A DNA stretch of 64,000 nt from Bacillus sp. FSL K6-3431 (GTDB lineage: Bacteria > Bacillota > Bacilli > Bacillales > Bacillaceae_C), in NCBI RefSeq assembly GCF_038002605.1, contig NZ_JBBOCT010000001.1, positions 4,278,001 to 4,342,000 of the forward strand, in the 5' to 3' direction. The position numbers and the translations under genes were made by a program. How positions within the stretch are numbered: the first letter of the stretch is position 1; the number at the start of each line of letters is the position of its first letter. Of this stretch, positions 49,944-58,949 are shown piece by piece. Below the pieces are notes generated by a model. That model made no database searches, was not told the DNA's origin, and saw only the letters and a list, made by a program, of their open reading frames with translations.

Positions 49944-50807
49944 ATGACAAAGAAAAATAATGTTTACTTATTTATAGTTATTCCAGCATTTTTGCTATTT
50001 TTTACCTTCCATACATATCCCGCATTACAAGGGATCTTTTATAGCTTTACAGACTGGAAAGGATATGGGGATTGGAATTTCGTAGGTATTAAAAACTATT
50101 TGAATGTTTTTAAGGATGATCGAGCATTTGCTGCCTATGGATTTACCTTTAAGTTTGCCATTATATCAACCATTTTAGTGAATATATTTAGTTTGTTAGT
50201 CGCAATAGGTTTGAACTCAAAAATTAAGTTTCAAAAAACGTTAAGAGCGGTTTACTTTTTACCTTTTATATTAAGTATTTTAATAGTAGGGTTTATTTTC
50301 AATTTCATTTTCACCCATTTTCTACCTACAATAGGTGAGTCTTTTGGAATAGAATTCCTAGCAAAAAATATATTAGGAGATCCTAATTTGGCTTGGCTTG
50401 GAATTGTTGTTGTAGCTGTTTGGCAATCGATTGCATTCAATACAATTCTATACCTCGCTGGTCTTGTAACAATTACTGAAGATATATATGAAGCAGCAAG
50501 TATAGATGGTGCAGGAATGTGGACAAAGTTTTGGAAAATTACATTCCCTTTAATCGCTCCATTTTTCACAATCAATATGATTTTGGCAATGAAAAATTTC
50601 TTAATGGTATTTGACCAAATCATTGCTTTAACGGGCGGTGGGCCTGGACAGTCTACAGAATCCATCTCGTTATTGATTTATCGTGGAGGATTTGAAGGCG
50701 GCGAGTTTGCATACCAATCGGCGAATGCAGTTATTTATTTCATCGTAATTGTTGTCATCTCTATTATTCAACTTAAAATTTTAGAAAAGAGAGAGGTGCA
50801 AAGCTGA
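49944..50807 (+). CDS. Sugar ABC transporter permease (MalF-like)
   Basis: A 287-residue permease with six helices. The EAA loop is EAASIDGAGMWTKFWKITFPLI. ATG 49944 follows AAAGGAG. The reading frame begins earlier at 49893, within the hairpin, and is not preferred. The second permease overlaps by one base (TGATG). No ATPase gene is in the operon. Confidence 0.92.
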   Translation: MTKKNNVYLFIVIPAFLLFFTFHTYPALQGIFYSFTDWKGYGDWNFVGIKNYLNVFKDDRAFAAYGFTFKFAIISTILVNIFSLLVAIGLNSKIKFQKTLRAVYFLPFILSILIVGFIFNFIFTHFLPTIGESFGIEFLAKNILGDPNLAWLGIVVVAVWQSIAFNTILYLAGLVTITEDIYEAASIDGAGMWTKFWKITFPLIAPFFTINMILAMKNFLMVFDQIIALTGGGPGQSTESISLLIYRGGFEGGEFAYQSANAVIYFIVIVVISIIQLKILEKREVQS

Positions 50808-51628
50808 TGATAAATAAAAGAACGAATTGGCCTGCTACTATTCTCTTAATTGCAGGTTCGTTACTGATTTTATTTCCGCTATATTTAACGATTACCATTG
50901 CATTTAAAACACCACAGGAATTAGCGAATAACTTATTAGCTCTTCCGAAGAGTTGGTCCTTTGAAAACTTTAGTAAAGCCATTGAAATGACGAATTTTTT
51001 CAATGCGTTTGGAAATAGCGTTTTTGTTACTGTATTTGTAGTCATTTTTACTGTGTTAACGAACTCATTGGTTGCTTACGCAATTGCTCGAAATATGCAT
51101 AAAAAGTTTTATAAAATGCTATTTTACTACTTTGTAAGTGCCATGTTTATCCCATTTCCAATTATCATGCTTCCAATTGTTAAACAAACATCTGCATGGG
51201 GCATGGACAATTTGGTAGGACTAATTATTTTGTATATCGTGTATAACCTAGCTTTTAATATATTTATTTATGTAGGCTATATTCGATCTATACCTGTAGA
51301 GTTAGAAGAGGCTGCCATTATAGATGGAGCTAGTACATGGCAAGTATTCTGGAAGGTCATCTTCCCATTATTAGCGCCAATGAATGCAACAGTGGCAATT
51401 CTTACATGTTTGGGTGCCTGGAATGACTTTATGCTTCCGCTCGTCATTGTAAGTGATCGTGAAATGGCAACTTTACCACTTGTACAATATATTTTTCAGT
51501 CCCAGTTTAGTACAGATTATAATTTAGCTTTTGCATCATACTTATTGGCGCTCGCTCCTATGGTCATTGTTTATATCTTTGCACAGAAGTGGGTAATCAG
51601 TGGTGTGATGAAAGGCGGAATCAAATAA
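50807..51628 (+). CDS. Sugar ABC transporter permease (MalG-like)
   Basis: A 273-residue permease with six helices and the loop EEAAIIDGASTWQVFWKVIFPLL. Its ATG overlaps the stop of the first permease, and GAGAGGTG is its ribosome binding site. It forms the pore with the MalF-like subunit. Confidence 0.92.
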   Translation: MINKRTNWPATILLIAGSLLILFPLYLTITIAFKTPQELANNLLALPKSWSFENFSKAIEMTNFFNAFGNSVFVTVFVVIFTVLTNSLVAYAIARNMHKKFYKMLFYYFVSAMFIPFPIIMLPIVKQTSAWGMDNLVGLIILYIVYNLAFNIFIYVGYIRSIPVELEEAAIIDGASTWQVFWKVIFPLLAPMNATVAILTCLGAWNDFMLPLVIVSDREMATLPLVQYIFQSQFSTDYNLAFASYLLALAPMVIVYIFAQKWVISGVMKGGIK

Positions 51629-51672
51629 ATAAATTGGTAACGAAATAGAATTTAATGTAGGGAGAGAACAAT

Positions 51673-52392
51673 ATGAAAATTACAATTTGGAACGAAAATA
51701 GACATGAAAAGTTAAATCCTGTAGTAGCAGATATTTATCCAGAAGGAATCCATGGAACGATTGCAAAATTACTTGCTGAGCATGGATACGAAACAAAGAC
51801 AGCCACATTAGACGAGCCAGAACACGGACTGACAGAAGAAGTGCTTAAAAATACGGATGTTCTATTTTGGTGGGGGCATTTAGCTCATGGTGAAGTAGAC
51901 GATGAGGTTGTTAATCGTGTGCATGAGCGAGTACTTCAAGGGATGGGATTAGTAGTCCTTCATTCAGGTCATTTTTCTAAAATTTTCAAGAAATTAATGG
52001 GGACATCTTGTGATTTAAAATGGCGTGAAGCAGATGAAAAAGAGCGTCTATGGGTTGTAGATCCAACGCATCCAATTGCGGAAGGAATCGGAGAATACAT
52101 CGAGTTAGAAAAAGAAGAAATGTATGGAGAACATTTTGATATTCCAGCACCGGACGAATTAGTTTTCTTGAGCTGGTTTGAAGGTGGAGAAGTATTCAGA
52201 TCAGGCTGCACATATAAACGAGGAAATGGGAAAATATTCTACTTTAGACCAGGCCATGAAACATACCCAACATACCATCAAAAAGATATTCAAAAAGTAT
52301 TAGTAAACGCGGCTAAATGGGTGAAGCCTGCGGATAGATCGTATCCTGTCTATGGAAATGCGCAGCCATTGGAAGAAATTAAGAAAAAGTGA
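51673..52392 (+). CDS. ThuA-family protein (trehalose utilisation-like)
   Basis: A 239-residue member of the ThuA family, with a class I glutamine-amidotransferase-like fold. Typical segments are [46 protein letters not shown] and [13 protein letters not shown]. The family is required for use of trehalose or sucrose in Sinorhizobium and is linked to 3-keto-glycosides. AGGGAGAG precedes ATG 51673. It follows the permeases in one operon. Confidence 0.88.
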   Translation: MKITIWNENRHEKLNPVVADIYPEGIHGTIAKLLAEHGYETKTATLDEPEHGLTEEVLKNTDVLFWWGHLAHGEVDDEVVNRVHERVLQGMGLVVLHSGHFSKIFKKLMGTSCDLKWREADEKERLWVVDPTHPIAEGIGEYIELEKEEMYGEHFDIPAPDELVFLSWFEGGEVFRSGCTYKRGNGKIFYFRPGHETYPTYHQKDIQKVLVNAAKWVKPADRSYPVYGNAQPLEEIKKK

Positions 52393-52465
52393 ACTCACTT
52401 CAACAAGCTGAAACATCAGGGAATCAAGTACTCAAACCCTAAACAATAATAAAATGGGGGAATAG

Positions 52466-53494
52466 ATGATGAAGAAAATGAAAGTGGGCGTAATTGGCTG
52501 TGGAAGCATTGCGAAATATCGACATTTACCTGAATATGCAATGGAAGAAAATGTAGAAATCATTGCGGTTTGCGATATTGTTGAAAACAGAGCGGAAGAA
52601 ATGGCAAGTACCTATGATGCAATTGCTTACACTGATTACAAGGAATTACTAAAAAATGACGATATAGATGCAGTAAGTGTATGTTTACCTAATTATTTAC
52701 ATGCACCGATCACAATAGCAGCATTGCAAGCAGGTAAGCATGTGCTTTGCGAAAAGCCAATGGCAATATCTAAAGAAGAAGCGGAACAAATGATTGAAGC
52801 AAGACAAGCTTCAGGGAAGAAATTAATGATTGCCCATAATCAAAGATTCGTCCCATCCCATCAAAAAGCAAGAGAGATTATTGAGAGTGGTGAACTAGGA
52901 AAAATCCATAGCTTCCGTACGGCATTTGGTCACGGTGGACCAGAAGGATGGAGTGTGGATGGAAAAGAAAGCTGGTTCTTTAAGAAAGAAGAAGCCTTTA
53001 TTGGTGCGATGGGTGATTTAGGTGTGCATAAAACTGATTTACTAAGATTTCTTTTAGGTGAGGAGTTCACCGAAGTTGCAGCATTTGTGGAAGGTTCAGC
53101 AAAGGAAGACTCTGACGTTGATGATAATGCAGTATGTGTATTAAAAACAGAATCTGGAATCATTGGTACATTGGCTGCCAGCTGGGCATATACAGCGAAG
53201 GAAGATAACTCAACGATCATTTATGCTGAAAAAGGTATTTTACGTTTAGAGGATGATCCCAATTATTCTTTAATTGTTCAATATAAAAATGGCTCTACAG
53301 TAAATTACGAGCTAGGAAAAATTCAATCCAACGATGATGGTGGACAATCCACTTCACATACGATTGAAAAGTTTGTTGAAAGTATCGAACTTGATCTGAA
53401 TCCACCAGTTTCAGGTGAAGAAGGAATGAAATCTTTACAAGTAGTACTAGCTGCACTTGAATCGAATAAAACAAAGAAAATCGTTCAATTGTAA
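52466..53494 (+). CDS. Gfo/Idh/MocA-family oxidoreductase
   Basis: A 342-residue NAD(P)-dependent sugar dehydrogenase. The Rossmann fold starts KVGVIGCGSIAKYRHLP, the conserved EKP motif is seen in HVLCEKPMAIS, and the substrate-binding half has MGDLGVHKTDLLRF with the active-site His. GGGGG precedes ATG 52466 or 52469. The family member in such operons often oxidises a sugar C3 hydroxyl. Next to thuA it resembles thuB. Confidence 0.9.
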   Translation: MMKKMKVGVIGCGSIAKYRHLPEYAMEENVEIIAVCDIVENRAEEMASTYDAIAYTDYKELLKNDDIDAVSVCLPNYLHAPITIAALQAGKHVLCEKPMAISKEEAEQMIEARQASGKKLMIAHNQRFVPSHQKAREIIESGELGKIHSFRTAFGHGGPEGWSVDGKESWFFKKEEAFIGAMGDLGVHKTDLLRFLLGEEFTEVAAFVEGSAKEDSDVDDNAVCVLKTESGIIGTLAASWAYTAKEDNSTIIYAEKGILRLEDDPNYSLIVQYKNGSTVNYELGKIQSNDDGGQSTSHTIEKFVESIELDLNPPVSGEEGMKSLQVVLAALESNKTKKIVQL

Positions 53495-53524
53495 AATTTT
53501 AGAGAGTAAAGGATGGGAAAATAA

Positions 53525-54493
53525 ATGAAATTAGGTGTATTTGCAGTACTGTTTTCTGATAAGTCGTTTGAGGAAATGCTTGATTATGTACAAAAGTCAG
53601 GACTGGATGCTGTTGAAATTGGAACAGGAAATTATCCAGGAAACGCCCATTGTCCACTTGATTTATTGCTTGAAGATGAAGCAGCACGTCAAGCATATTT
53701 AAATGCGGTTACGTCAAGAGGGCTATCTATTAGTGCATTCAGCTGTCATGGAAATCCAATATCTCCTGATAAAGAATTTGCAAAAGAAAGCCATGAAACT
53801 TTTGTGAAAACAGTAAAACTAGCAAGCTTATTAGAAGTGCCTGTTGTAAATTGCTTTTCTGGTACTCCCGGAGATCATGAAGGAGCAAAATATCCAAATT
53901 GGCCTGTAGCGCCTTGGCCACATGATTTTGAGGAAGTATTAAAATGGCAATGGGAAGAGAAGCTAATTCCTTATTGGAAAGAATGGGGACAGTTTGCTAA
54001 AGATCATCACGTGAAAATTGGTTTAGAATTACATGGAGGATTTTTAGTACATACACCTTACACATTATTGAAGTTAAGAGAAGCAACATGTGATGCAATT
54101 GGAGCAAATCTTGACCCAAGTCATTTATGGTGGCAAGGTATCGATCCGGTAGGAGCAATTAAAATCCTAGGCAAAGAAGATGCCATTCACCATTTCCATG
54201 CCAAAGATACGTATATTGACCAAGAAAATGTTAATATGTATGGATTAACTGATATGCAACCATATGGTAACATACGGACAAGAGCATGGAATTTCCGATC
54301 TGTTGGCTGTGGTCATAGCGTCCAGGAATGGAGCGACATGATGAGTGCACTACGTACATTCGGATACGATTATGTGGTCAGTATTGAACATGAAGATCCG
54401 ATCATGTCCGTTGAAGAAGGATTCCAACGTGCGGTTAGTAATTTACAAGCCGTTTTAATTAAAGAATCACCTGCACAAATGTGGTGGGCTTAA
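53525..54493 (+). CDS. Sugar phosphate isomerase/epimerase-like TIM-barrel protein
   Basis: A 322-residue xylose-isomerase-like TIM barrel (AP endonuclease 2 family). Metal-binding residues are visible in KIGLELHGGFLVH (Glu, His), ANLDPSHLWW (Asp, His), HFHAKDTY and VSIEHEDP. It has the size of enzymes that epimerise or split 3-keto-sugars. AAAGG...ATAA precedes ATG 53525. It is the last gene before the terminator at 54502. Confidence 0.9.
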   Translation: MKLGVFAVLFSDKSFEEMLDYVQKSGLDAVEIGTGNYPGNAHCPLDLLLEDEAARQAYLNAVTSRGLSISAFSCHGNPISPDKEFAKESHETFVKTVKLASLLEVPVVNCFSGTPGDHEGAKYPNWPVAPWPHDFEEVLKWQWEEKLIPYWKEWGQFAKDHHVKIGLELHGGFLVHTPYTLLKLREATCDAIGANLDPSHLWWQGIDPVGAIKILGKEDAIHHFHAKDTYIDQENVNMYGLTDMQPYGNIRTRAWNFRSVGCGHSVQEWSDMMSALRTFGYDYVVSIEHEDPIMSVEEGFQRAVSNLQAVLIKESPAQMWWA

Positions 54494-54501
54494 TGATATA
54501 A

Positions 54502-54544
54502 AAAAGAGCCAGCAGCATGAATATTCATGTAGCTGGCTCTTTTA
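54502..54544 (+). terminator. Terminator of the LacI-regulated sugar operon
   Basis: AAAGAGCCAGC pairs with GCTGGCTCTTT, and the loop contains the palindrome CATGAATATTCATG. A short T-run follows. It starts 9 bases after the last stop. Confidence 0.9.
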
Positions 54545-54595
54545 CTGCTAATGGTCTTAAGCGAATACATGCCCTCAAAGATTATACAAAGTCAT

Positions 54596-54816
54596 TTTAT
54601 CGCAGATTAACGGGCAGTAAAACCCCACTTCAAGGATTCAAGTTTAAGCAATGAAGAGTAAGTGGGGGATCAACTGCCCGTAAAGGCGATTGGTTCAGGC
54701 AAACAGGATGTTGGTCACTTAGGCGTTGCCGCAGGACGCGGCGACCTTGGCCTGAGTTCCTTAACAATCAGTGGGGGATGATAGAAAGCCCCCACTGATT
54801 GAGGTTTCACTTTATT
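54596..54816 (+). repeat. Structured element D, copy 2 (221 bp)
   Basis: This copy differs from 41463-41687 in only about ten places. The outer stem GGGCAG/CTGCCC is perfect here, and a few changes fall in loops. It ends in GGTTTCACTTTATT, like copy 1. It is the only content of the intergenic stretch 54545-54946 apart from the leader of the next gene. Confidence 0.7.
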
Positions 54817-54946
54817 AATATCCACCGATCTAGATAAGAAGGGCTTACCTAATAACTTGTTAAAGGTCTGTGAACAAGCTTGATATATAATAGCATCAAT
54901 AATAAAATAAAAGTATCACAGAATGGAGAAAGGTTGTCTTTTGTAA

Positions 54947-55438
54947 ATGAAAAAAAGACTCATTATTAGTCTCGTGTTACTATTAGGGATATTTTTGCAA
55001 GCGTGTTCGAGTGCAGAAAAAAGTGATCCTCCTGTAACGGAAGAGACACATACAGAAGTAGCTCATGGTGATATTCGGGAAGAAACAAGTAGTGCTACTA
55101 GTAAACCAAGTTTCTTACAAGACAAGCCGGAAGATATGCAATTAATTTATTTGGCAGTTGCTCAGCATCAAGAATTACTAGAAAATATGCCTTGCTATTG
55201 TGGATGTGGCGATTCAGTAGGACATAAAGATAATTATGATTGCTTTATTCATGAAAACAAGGAAGATGGATCCATCGTTTGGGATGACCATGGCACAAAA
55301 TGTACTGTTTGCCTAGAAATAGCTGCTAAGGCGGTAGTTGATTATAATGATGGGAAGACGATGAAAGAAATTCGTAATGAAATTGATCAAGCATATGAAG
55401 AAGGCTATGCAAACCCTACAGATACAAAAGAAATCTAA
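54947..55438 (+). CDS. PCYCGC-motif lipoprotein
   Basis: A 163-residue lipoprotein with the lipobox LQAC (Cys20). The motif MPCYCGCGDSVGHKDNYDCF near residues 84-104 and CTVCLEIA near 121-128 define the PCYCGC family. The six cysteines suggest metal or heme binding at the outer face of the membrane, but no function is proven. ATG 54947 has AGAAAGG about 16 bases upstream, which is far. Confidence 0.88.
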   Translation: MKKRLIISLVLLLGIFLQACSSAEKSDPPVTEETHTEVAHGDIREETSSATSKPSFLQDKPEDMQLIYLAVAQHQELLENMPCYCGCGDSVGHKDNYDCFIHENKEDGSIVWDDHGTKCTVCLEIAAKAVVDYNDGKTMKEIRNEIDQAYEEGYANPTDTKEI

Positions 55439-55526
55439 TGATAAAGAGCGAACAACGTCCAGTTCGTTTTTGTCGAAAACCATTCATTGACATGAATACG
55501 TGAAAATTCAATTCTCAACCAATTCA

Positions 55527-55561
55527 TACAACAACTATTTTTATGAAAAATAGTTGTTGTA
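55527..55561. terminator. Strong hairpin after the PCYCGC gene
   Basis: TACAACAACTATTTTT is separated by only three bases from its exact reverse complement. This 16-bp stem lies 89 bases after the PCYCGC stop. No T-run follows on the plus strand, so its role as terminator is uncertain. Confidence 0.5.
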
Positions 55562-55588
55562 AAAATAAGGAGTATGGTATATTATGAA

Positions 55589-55611
55589 TTGAGAACGAAT
55601 ATCATTGTCAA
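55589..55611. promoter_or_regulatory. Second candidate Fur site
   Basis: TTGAGAACGAATATCATTGTCAA has Fur-like half-sites (TGAGAAC and ATCATTGTCA) around a centre, with several mismatches to the consensus. It lies 63 bases before the stronger box at 55674. Confidence 0.4.
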
Positions 55612-55673
55612 TAAAGAAGTTCGAACGGGGGTATAATGAATTAAAGAGAAAGGCTATTTTTTTTAATAGCTAT

Positions 55674-55692
55674 TGATAATGATTATCATTAA
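55674..55692. promoter_or_regulatory. Fur box before the siderophore-binding protein
   Basis: TGATAATGATTATCATTAA is a close match to the Fur consensus GATAATGATAATCATTATC. It lies 28 bases before the GTG start codon, so iron-bound Fur would block this gene. Confidence 0.8.
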
Positions 55693-55719
55693 TATACATA
55701 AAAATAAGAGGTGACTGAA

Positions 55720-56676
55720 GTGAAAAAATTATTAACAGTATTTAGTCTGATCATTGCAATGATGATTATAACTGCTTGTGGAACAAATGATGCTAACAGC
55801 GGAGATAAGAAGGAAAAGGAAGAACCGAAAGTAGAAGCGAAAGAACTAACAATTACACATGAATTGGACGAAACGAAAGTACCAGTAAATCCTAAAAAAG
55901 TAGTCGTCTTTGACTTTGGATCTCTTGATACATTGGATAAATTAGGTGTTGAAGTAGCAGCATTACCGAAAACCAATATCCCAAAATATCTAGAAAAATA
56001 TGAAGATGAAAAGTATGAAAATGTTGGTAGCTTGAAAGAACCAGATTTTGAAAAGATCCATGCATTGGATCCGGATTTAATTATCATTTCGGGAAGACAA
56101 TCTGATATGTATGAAGAGTTCAAAGAAATTGCCCCTACTATATATTTAGGTGTCGATACATCTAGATACATGGAATCATTTGCTGAAAATGCAAAAACGA
56201 TTGGTAAGATTTTCAGTAAAGAGGCAGAAGTAGAGGAGCAATTATCGGTTATCAATGAAGATATAGAAAAATTAAATAAAGAAGCATCTACACTAGAAGG
56301 TAAATCGTTAATTGTGTTAGCAAATGAAGGAAAAGTTAGTGCATATGGTCCTAGTTCTCGCTTTGGTATTATCCACGATGTTTTCGGTTTCGAACCGGCT
56401 GACTCATCAATCGAAGTATCGACACATGGTCAAAGTGTATCATTCGAATATATTTTAGAGAAAAACCCTGGCTATTTATTCGTCATTGACCGTGGAGCCG
56501 CTGTTGATGGAGAATCGGCTGCCAAAGACATCATTGAAAATGACTTGGTTAAAGGCACTGACGCGTATAAAGATGGAAAAATCATCTATTTAGACCCTGA
56601 TTTCTGGTACCTATCTGGCGGAGGTTTGGAATCCGTTTCACAAATGGTAAAAGAAGTAGAAGCTGCAATAAAATAA
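55720..56676 (+). CDS. Iron-siderophore ABC transporter substrate-binding lipoprotein (YclQ/FatB-like)
   Basis: A 318-residue lipoprotein with the signal peptide ending ITAC (Cys20). The ELTITHELDETKVPVNPKKVVVFD start of the mature part and GSLKEPDFEKIHALDPDLIIISGRQ match class III siderophore-binding proteins of the petrobactin-type YclQ group. I chose GTG 55720, with AAGAGGTG 6 bases before. The frame opens at 55711, but that GTG is part of the ribosome binding site. The permease and ATPase genes are not next to it. Confidence 0.9.
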   Translation: MKKLLTVFSLIIAMMIITACGTNDANSGDKKEKEEPKVEAKELTITHELDETKVPVNPKKVVVFDFGSLDTLDKLGVEVAALPKTNIPKYLEKYEDEKYENVGSLKEPDFEKIHALDPDLIIISGRQSDMYEEFKEIAPTIYLGVDTSRYMESFAENAKTIGKIFSKEAEVEEQLSVINEDIEKLNKEASTLEGKSLIVLANEGKVSAYGPSSRFGIIHDVFGFEPADSSIEVSTHGQSVSFEYILEKNPGYLFVIDRGAAVDGESAAKDIIENDLVKGTDAYKDGKIIYLDPDFWYLSGGGLESVSQMVKEVEAAIK

Positions 56677-56682
56677 GTTTTG

Positions 56683-56728
56683 AAAAGAGGATTAACCGTA
56701 TAAAGCGGCTAATCCTCTTTTGTATTTT
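56683..56728 (+). terminator. Terminator of the siderophore-binding gene
   Basis: AAAAGAGGATTA pairs with TAATCCTCTTTT, with CCG/CGG inside, followed by TGTATTTT. The site lies between convergent genes and could serve both. Confidence 0.85.
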
Positions 56729-56753
56729 CAGCTATGCAATTAAAGCAATAAAC

Positions 56754-58382
56754 TTACTTTTTATAATAAGCTCTTGATACAAGTAATCCCACAGCGCCAA
56801 GTAAGATAAACAACAATGCTTTGACTGCCACCGAAATAAATAGTAGATCGAATAAAATAATTTTGCCAAGTGTAAGAAAGAGAATGCCTGTGCCTACATA
56901 TTTACCTTGAATAATCGATAAGCTTTTCCCGAGCACCATGAAGACAATCGCAATGATAATCCAAAGTATACTCATGACAATTCGCTCCGTATTCTCTCCA
57001 GCACTATCAGTAATGAGTATGGATAGCGCCGCAGTAAACACTAGTAATAGAATGGAAAAATAGGGAACACCTACATTCATTATCGTTGGATGTTCCTCTT
57101 TTAAATGATTAGCCAAATAATTAATAGCATAGCCTGTAGCGGAAATAAGCACAATCCAATGTAACATTTCCCAAGAAATCCATCCAGGAATAGATATAGT
57201 AACAGTGAATATTGCGCCTAGACTATAAGTGAAAATCCCTAATAAAGTATGGAATATCCCTTTATATTTATGTGCGACAAACATATAAATAAGACTTGAT
57301 ATGAGTAATACTTCAATTGTCATGTCACTAAACATTGTATTAGCAAAAAATAATCCTGCCATCAAAGTATTGGCAATAAAGATCGGTGCTCTAACAATGT
57401 CCTTCTGATAAGCGTAATAGGTTATTCCATAAAGTAACGCAATCATCGAGAATACGATGGAAGACTCGGAATCTGTTAATACGAGTTTAATCCAAAGGGA
57501 CGATAATAAAACACTTGAGAATAAAGTATAAGCTTGATTTTTTAATTTATCATTGGTGTTAATAAAACCAGTAAGCAAGGCTAATTGCTGAATGATAACT
57601 GGTGAAACGGCTAACCATTTATAATGATCTGGGACATTTGCGATAAGGAAAAATAATAATAATGTGATATTTAATAAGATGGCAGAAAGATAATACAAAA
57701 CAATATAGCGATTTTTTAGTGCTAGCCAGATGAATAATACGTAAAGTAATGTTTCATAAATGATGAATATAGGTATATTAGGTGTCGTACTTACAATTAA
57801 AAAAGGGACAAGCACACCACCAACAGCTGATACGAGCCCAATACTTTGTGATTTAAATGTATAAGTGAAAAATAGACCTAATGCAATCCAGATAACATTT
57901 AGTATAAAGGAAACTTCAGGACCAGTCATTTCATAGAGTTGATGCATCGTGAATGTTGTTAACATCAAAATGGGGATCGCACCACCAACTAATACCTGCC
58001 CTAAAACTGTTCGGTTTTTATTCAACTGCATGATGCCGAACACAATAAAGGCGGCTGCAGTAATAAAACCAAGCAAGACCTTTACACTCTCCGTCAAATA
58101 TCCGTAGTCTGAAGCTGCTTTAAAGCCCCAAAGAATACCAATAATAAATACGAATATAAACAGGCGTGGTAATATCTTTTGAAAGATGAGGACGTCCCAC
58201 TCGATTGGCTTACTTTCTATTTGATGTAAAGCTGGTGTGGTTTGTTTAACTACAGGTATAGTGGCTGCTGACCTAACAGCTAATGTTTTGTCGGAATTAC
58301 TTATATCTAATTTCTTTTCAAGATAACTAACTCGATTTTCTAAATAATGAATTCGTTCTTCAAGAGTTGGTTTATTCTCCAT
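56754..58382 (-). CDS. DUF2339 polytopic membrane protein
   Basis: A 542-residue protein. An N-terminal coiled-coil-like segment (PTLEERIHYLENRVSYLEKKLD, residues 5-26) is followed by about 16 hydrophobic helices from residue 70 to the end. This plan matches DUF2339 membrane proteins. I chose ATG 58382, since GGTGGG stands 6 bases upstream on the minus strand. The frame extends to 58415 without a ribosome binding site. No function is known. Confidence 0.8.
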   Translation of the reverse strand: MENKPTLEERIHYLENRVSYLEKKLDISNSDKTLAVRSAATIPVVKQTTPALHQIESKPIEWDVLIFQKILPRLFIFVFIIGILWGFKAASDYGYLTESVKVLLGFITAAAFIVFGIMQLNKNRTVLGQVLVGGAIPILMLTTFTMHQLYEMTGPEVSFILNVIWIALGLFFTYTFKSQSIGLVSAVGGVLVPFLIVSTTPNIPIFIIYETLLYVLFIWLALKNRYIVLYYLSAILLNITLLLFFLIANVPDHYKWLAVSPVIIQQLALLTGFINTNDKLKNQAYTLFSSVLLSSLWIKLVLTDSESSIVFSMIALLYGITYYAYQKDIVRAPIFIANTLMAGLFFANTMFSDMTIEVLLISSLIYMFVAHKYKGIFHTLLGIFTYSLGAIFTVTISIPGWISWEMLHWIVLISATGYAINYLANHLKEEHPTIMNVGVPYFSILLLVFTAALSILITDSAGENTERIVMSILWIIIAIVFMVLGKSLSIIQGKYVGTGILFLTLGKIILFDLLFISVAVKALLFILLGAVGLLVSRAYYKK

Positions 58383-58949
58383 GTCATTCCCACCCTTCAC
58401 TGCAATAATAGACATATTTTTCTATAGATGCCTGTTCAAAAAAGAGAATAAAAAAGGCCAAAGCCGACTAAGACCACTACGTCCTGTGATAACTCAGCAC
58501 TAGGACTCCTATCAGTCCGTCGAAGTTCTAGGAAGCTCCCCCTTCAAACACCGCAGCACTTGCATACGATGCTGTTGCTCATTGGACGTACTTGCACAGG
58601 AAGTGCTGACTCTGTGTTGCTCATTTGGACGTACTTGCACAGGATGTGCTGGCCTCTGTGTTGCTCACAGGACGTGAGCGTTCTTAACAGAGGTCCCTTT
58701 TCTTAACAGAGGTCCCTTTTCTTAGCAGAGGATCCTTTTCCTATATTTGAGAAACGGAGAAGCGAGCAGACAACGATTTGACAGCCATTTTTACCGGACC
58801 ATTTAAACATCCCCTATAAAGTATATTAGTTAAATGTCTCTAATATCCTTTATATTTCCATAAGGAATTTAAACCAATATGATGCTACTATGGTAACATG
58901 GTGTCTATATTGGGTTCTGCCGAATTACCTTACGAAGGAGTGTTGGGCA
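58383..58949. other. Intergenic region with MITE B copy 3
   Basis: 567 bases between divergent genes. The larger part is a degenerate, enlarged MITE B (58434-58808). The final 140 bases hold the promoter and leader of the sirtuin gene. No protein is supported. Confidence 0.6.
58434..58808. mobile_element. MITE family B, copy 3 (diverged, expanded)
   Basis: The left end GTTCAAAAAAGAG and right end CATTTAAACATC resemble the family ends but have decayed. Inside, the unit GGACGTACTTGCACAGGA...TGTTGCTCA occurs about three times. TTCTTAACAGAGGTCCCTT is repeated in tandem three times at 58682-58740. Confidence 0.6.

Noticed and set aside
55689..56255. A 188-codon frame antisense to the siderophore-binding gene
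   Set aside because: The plus-strand gene has a signal peptide, lipobox, Fur box and family motifs. The minus frame has none of these.
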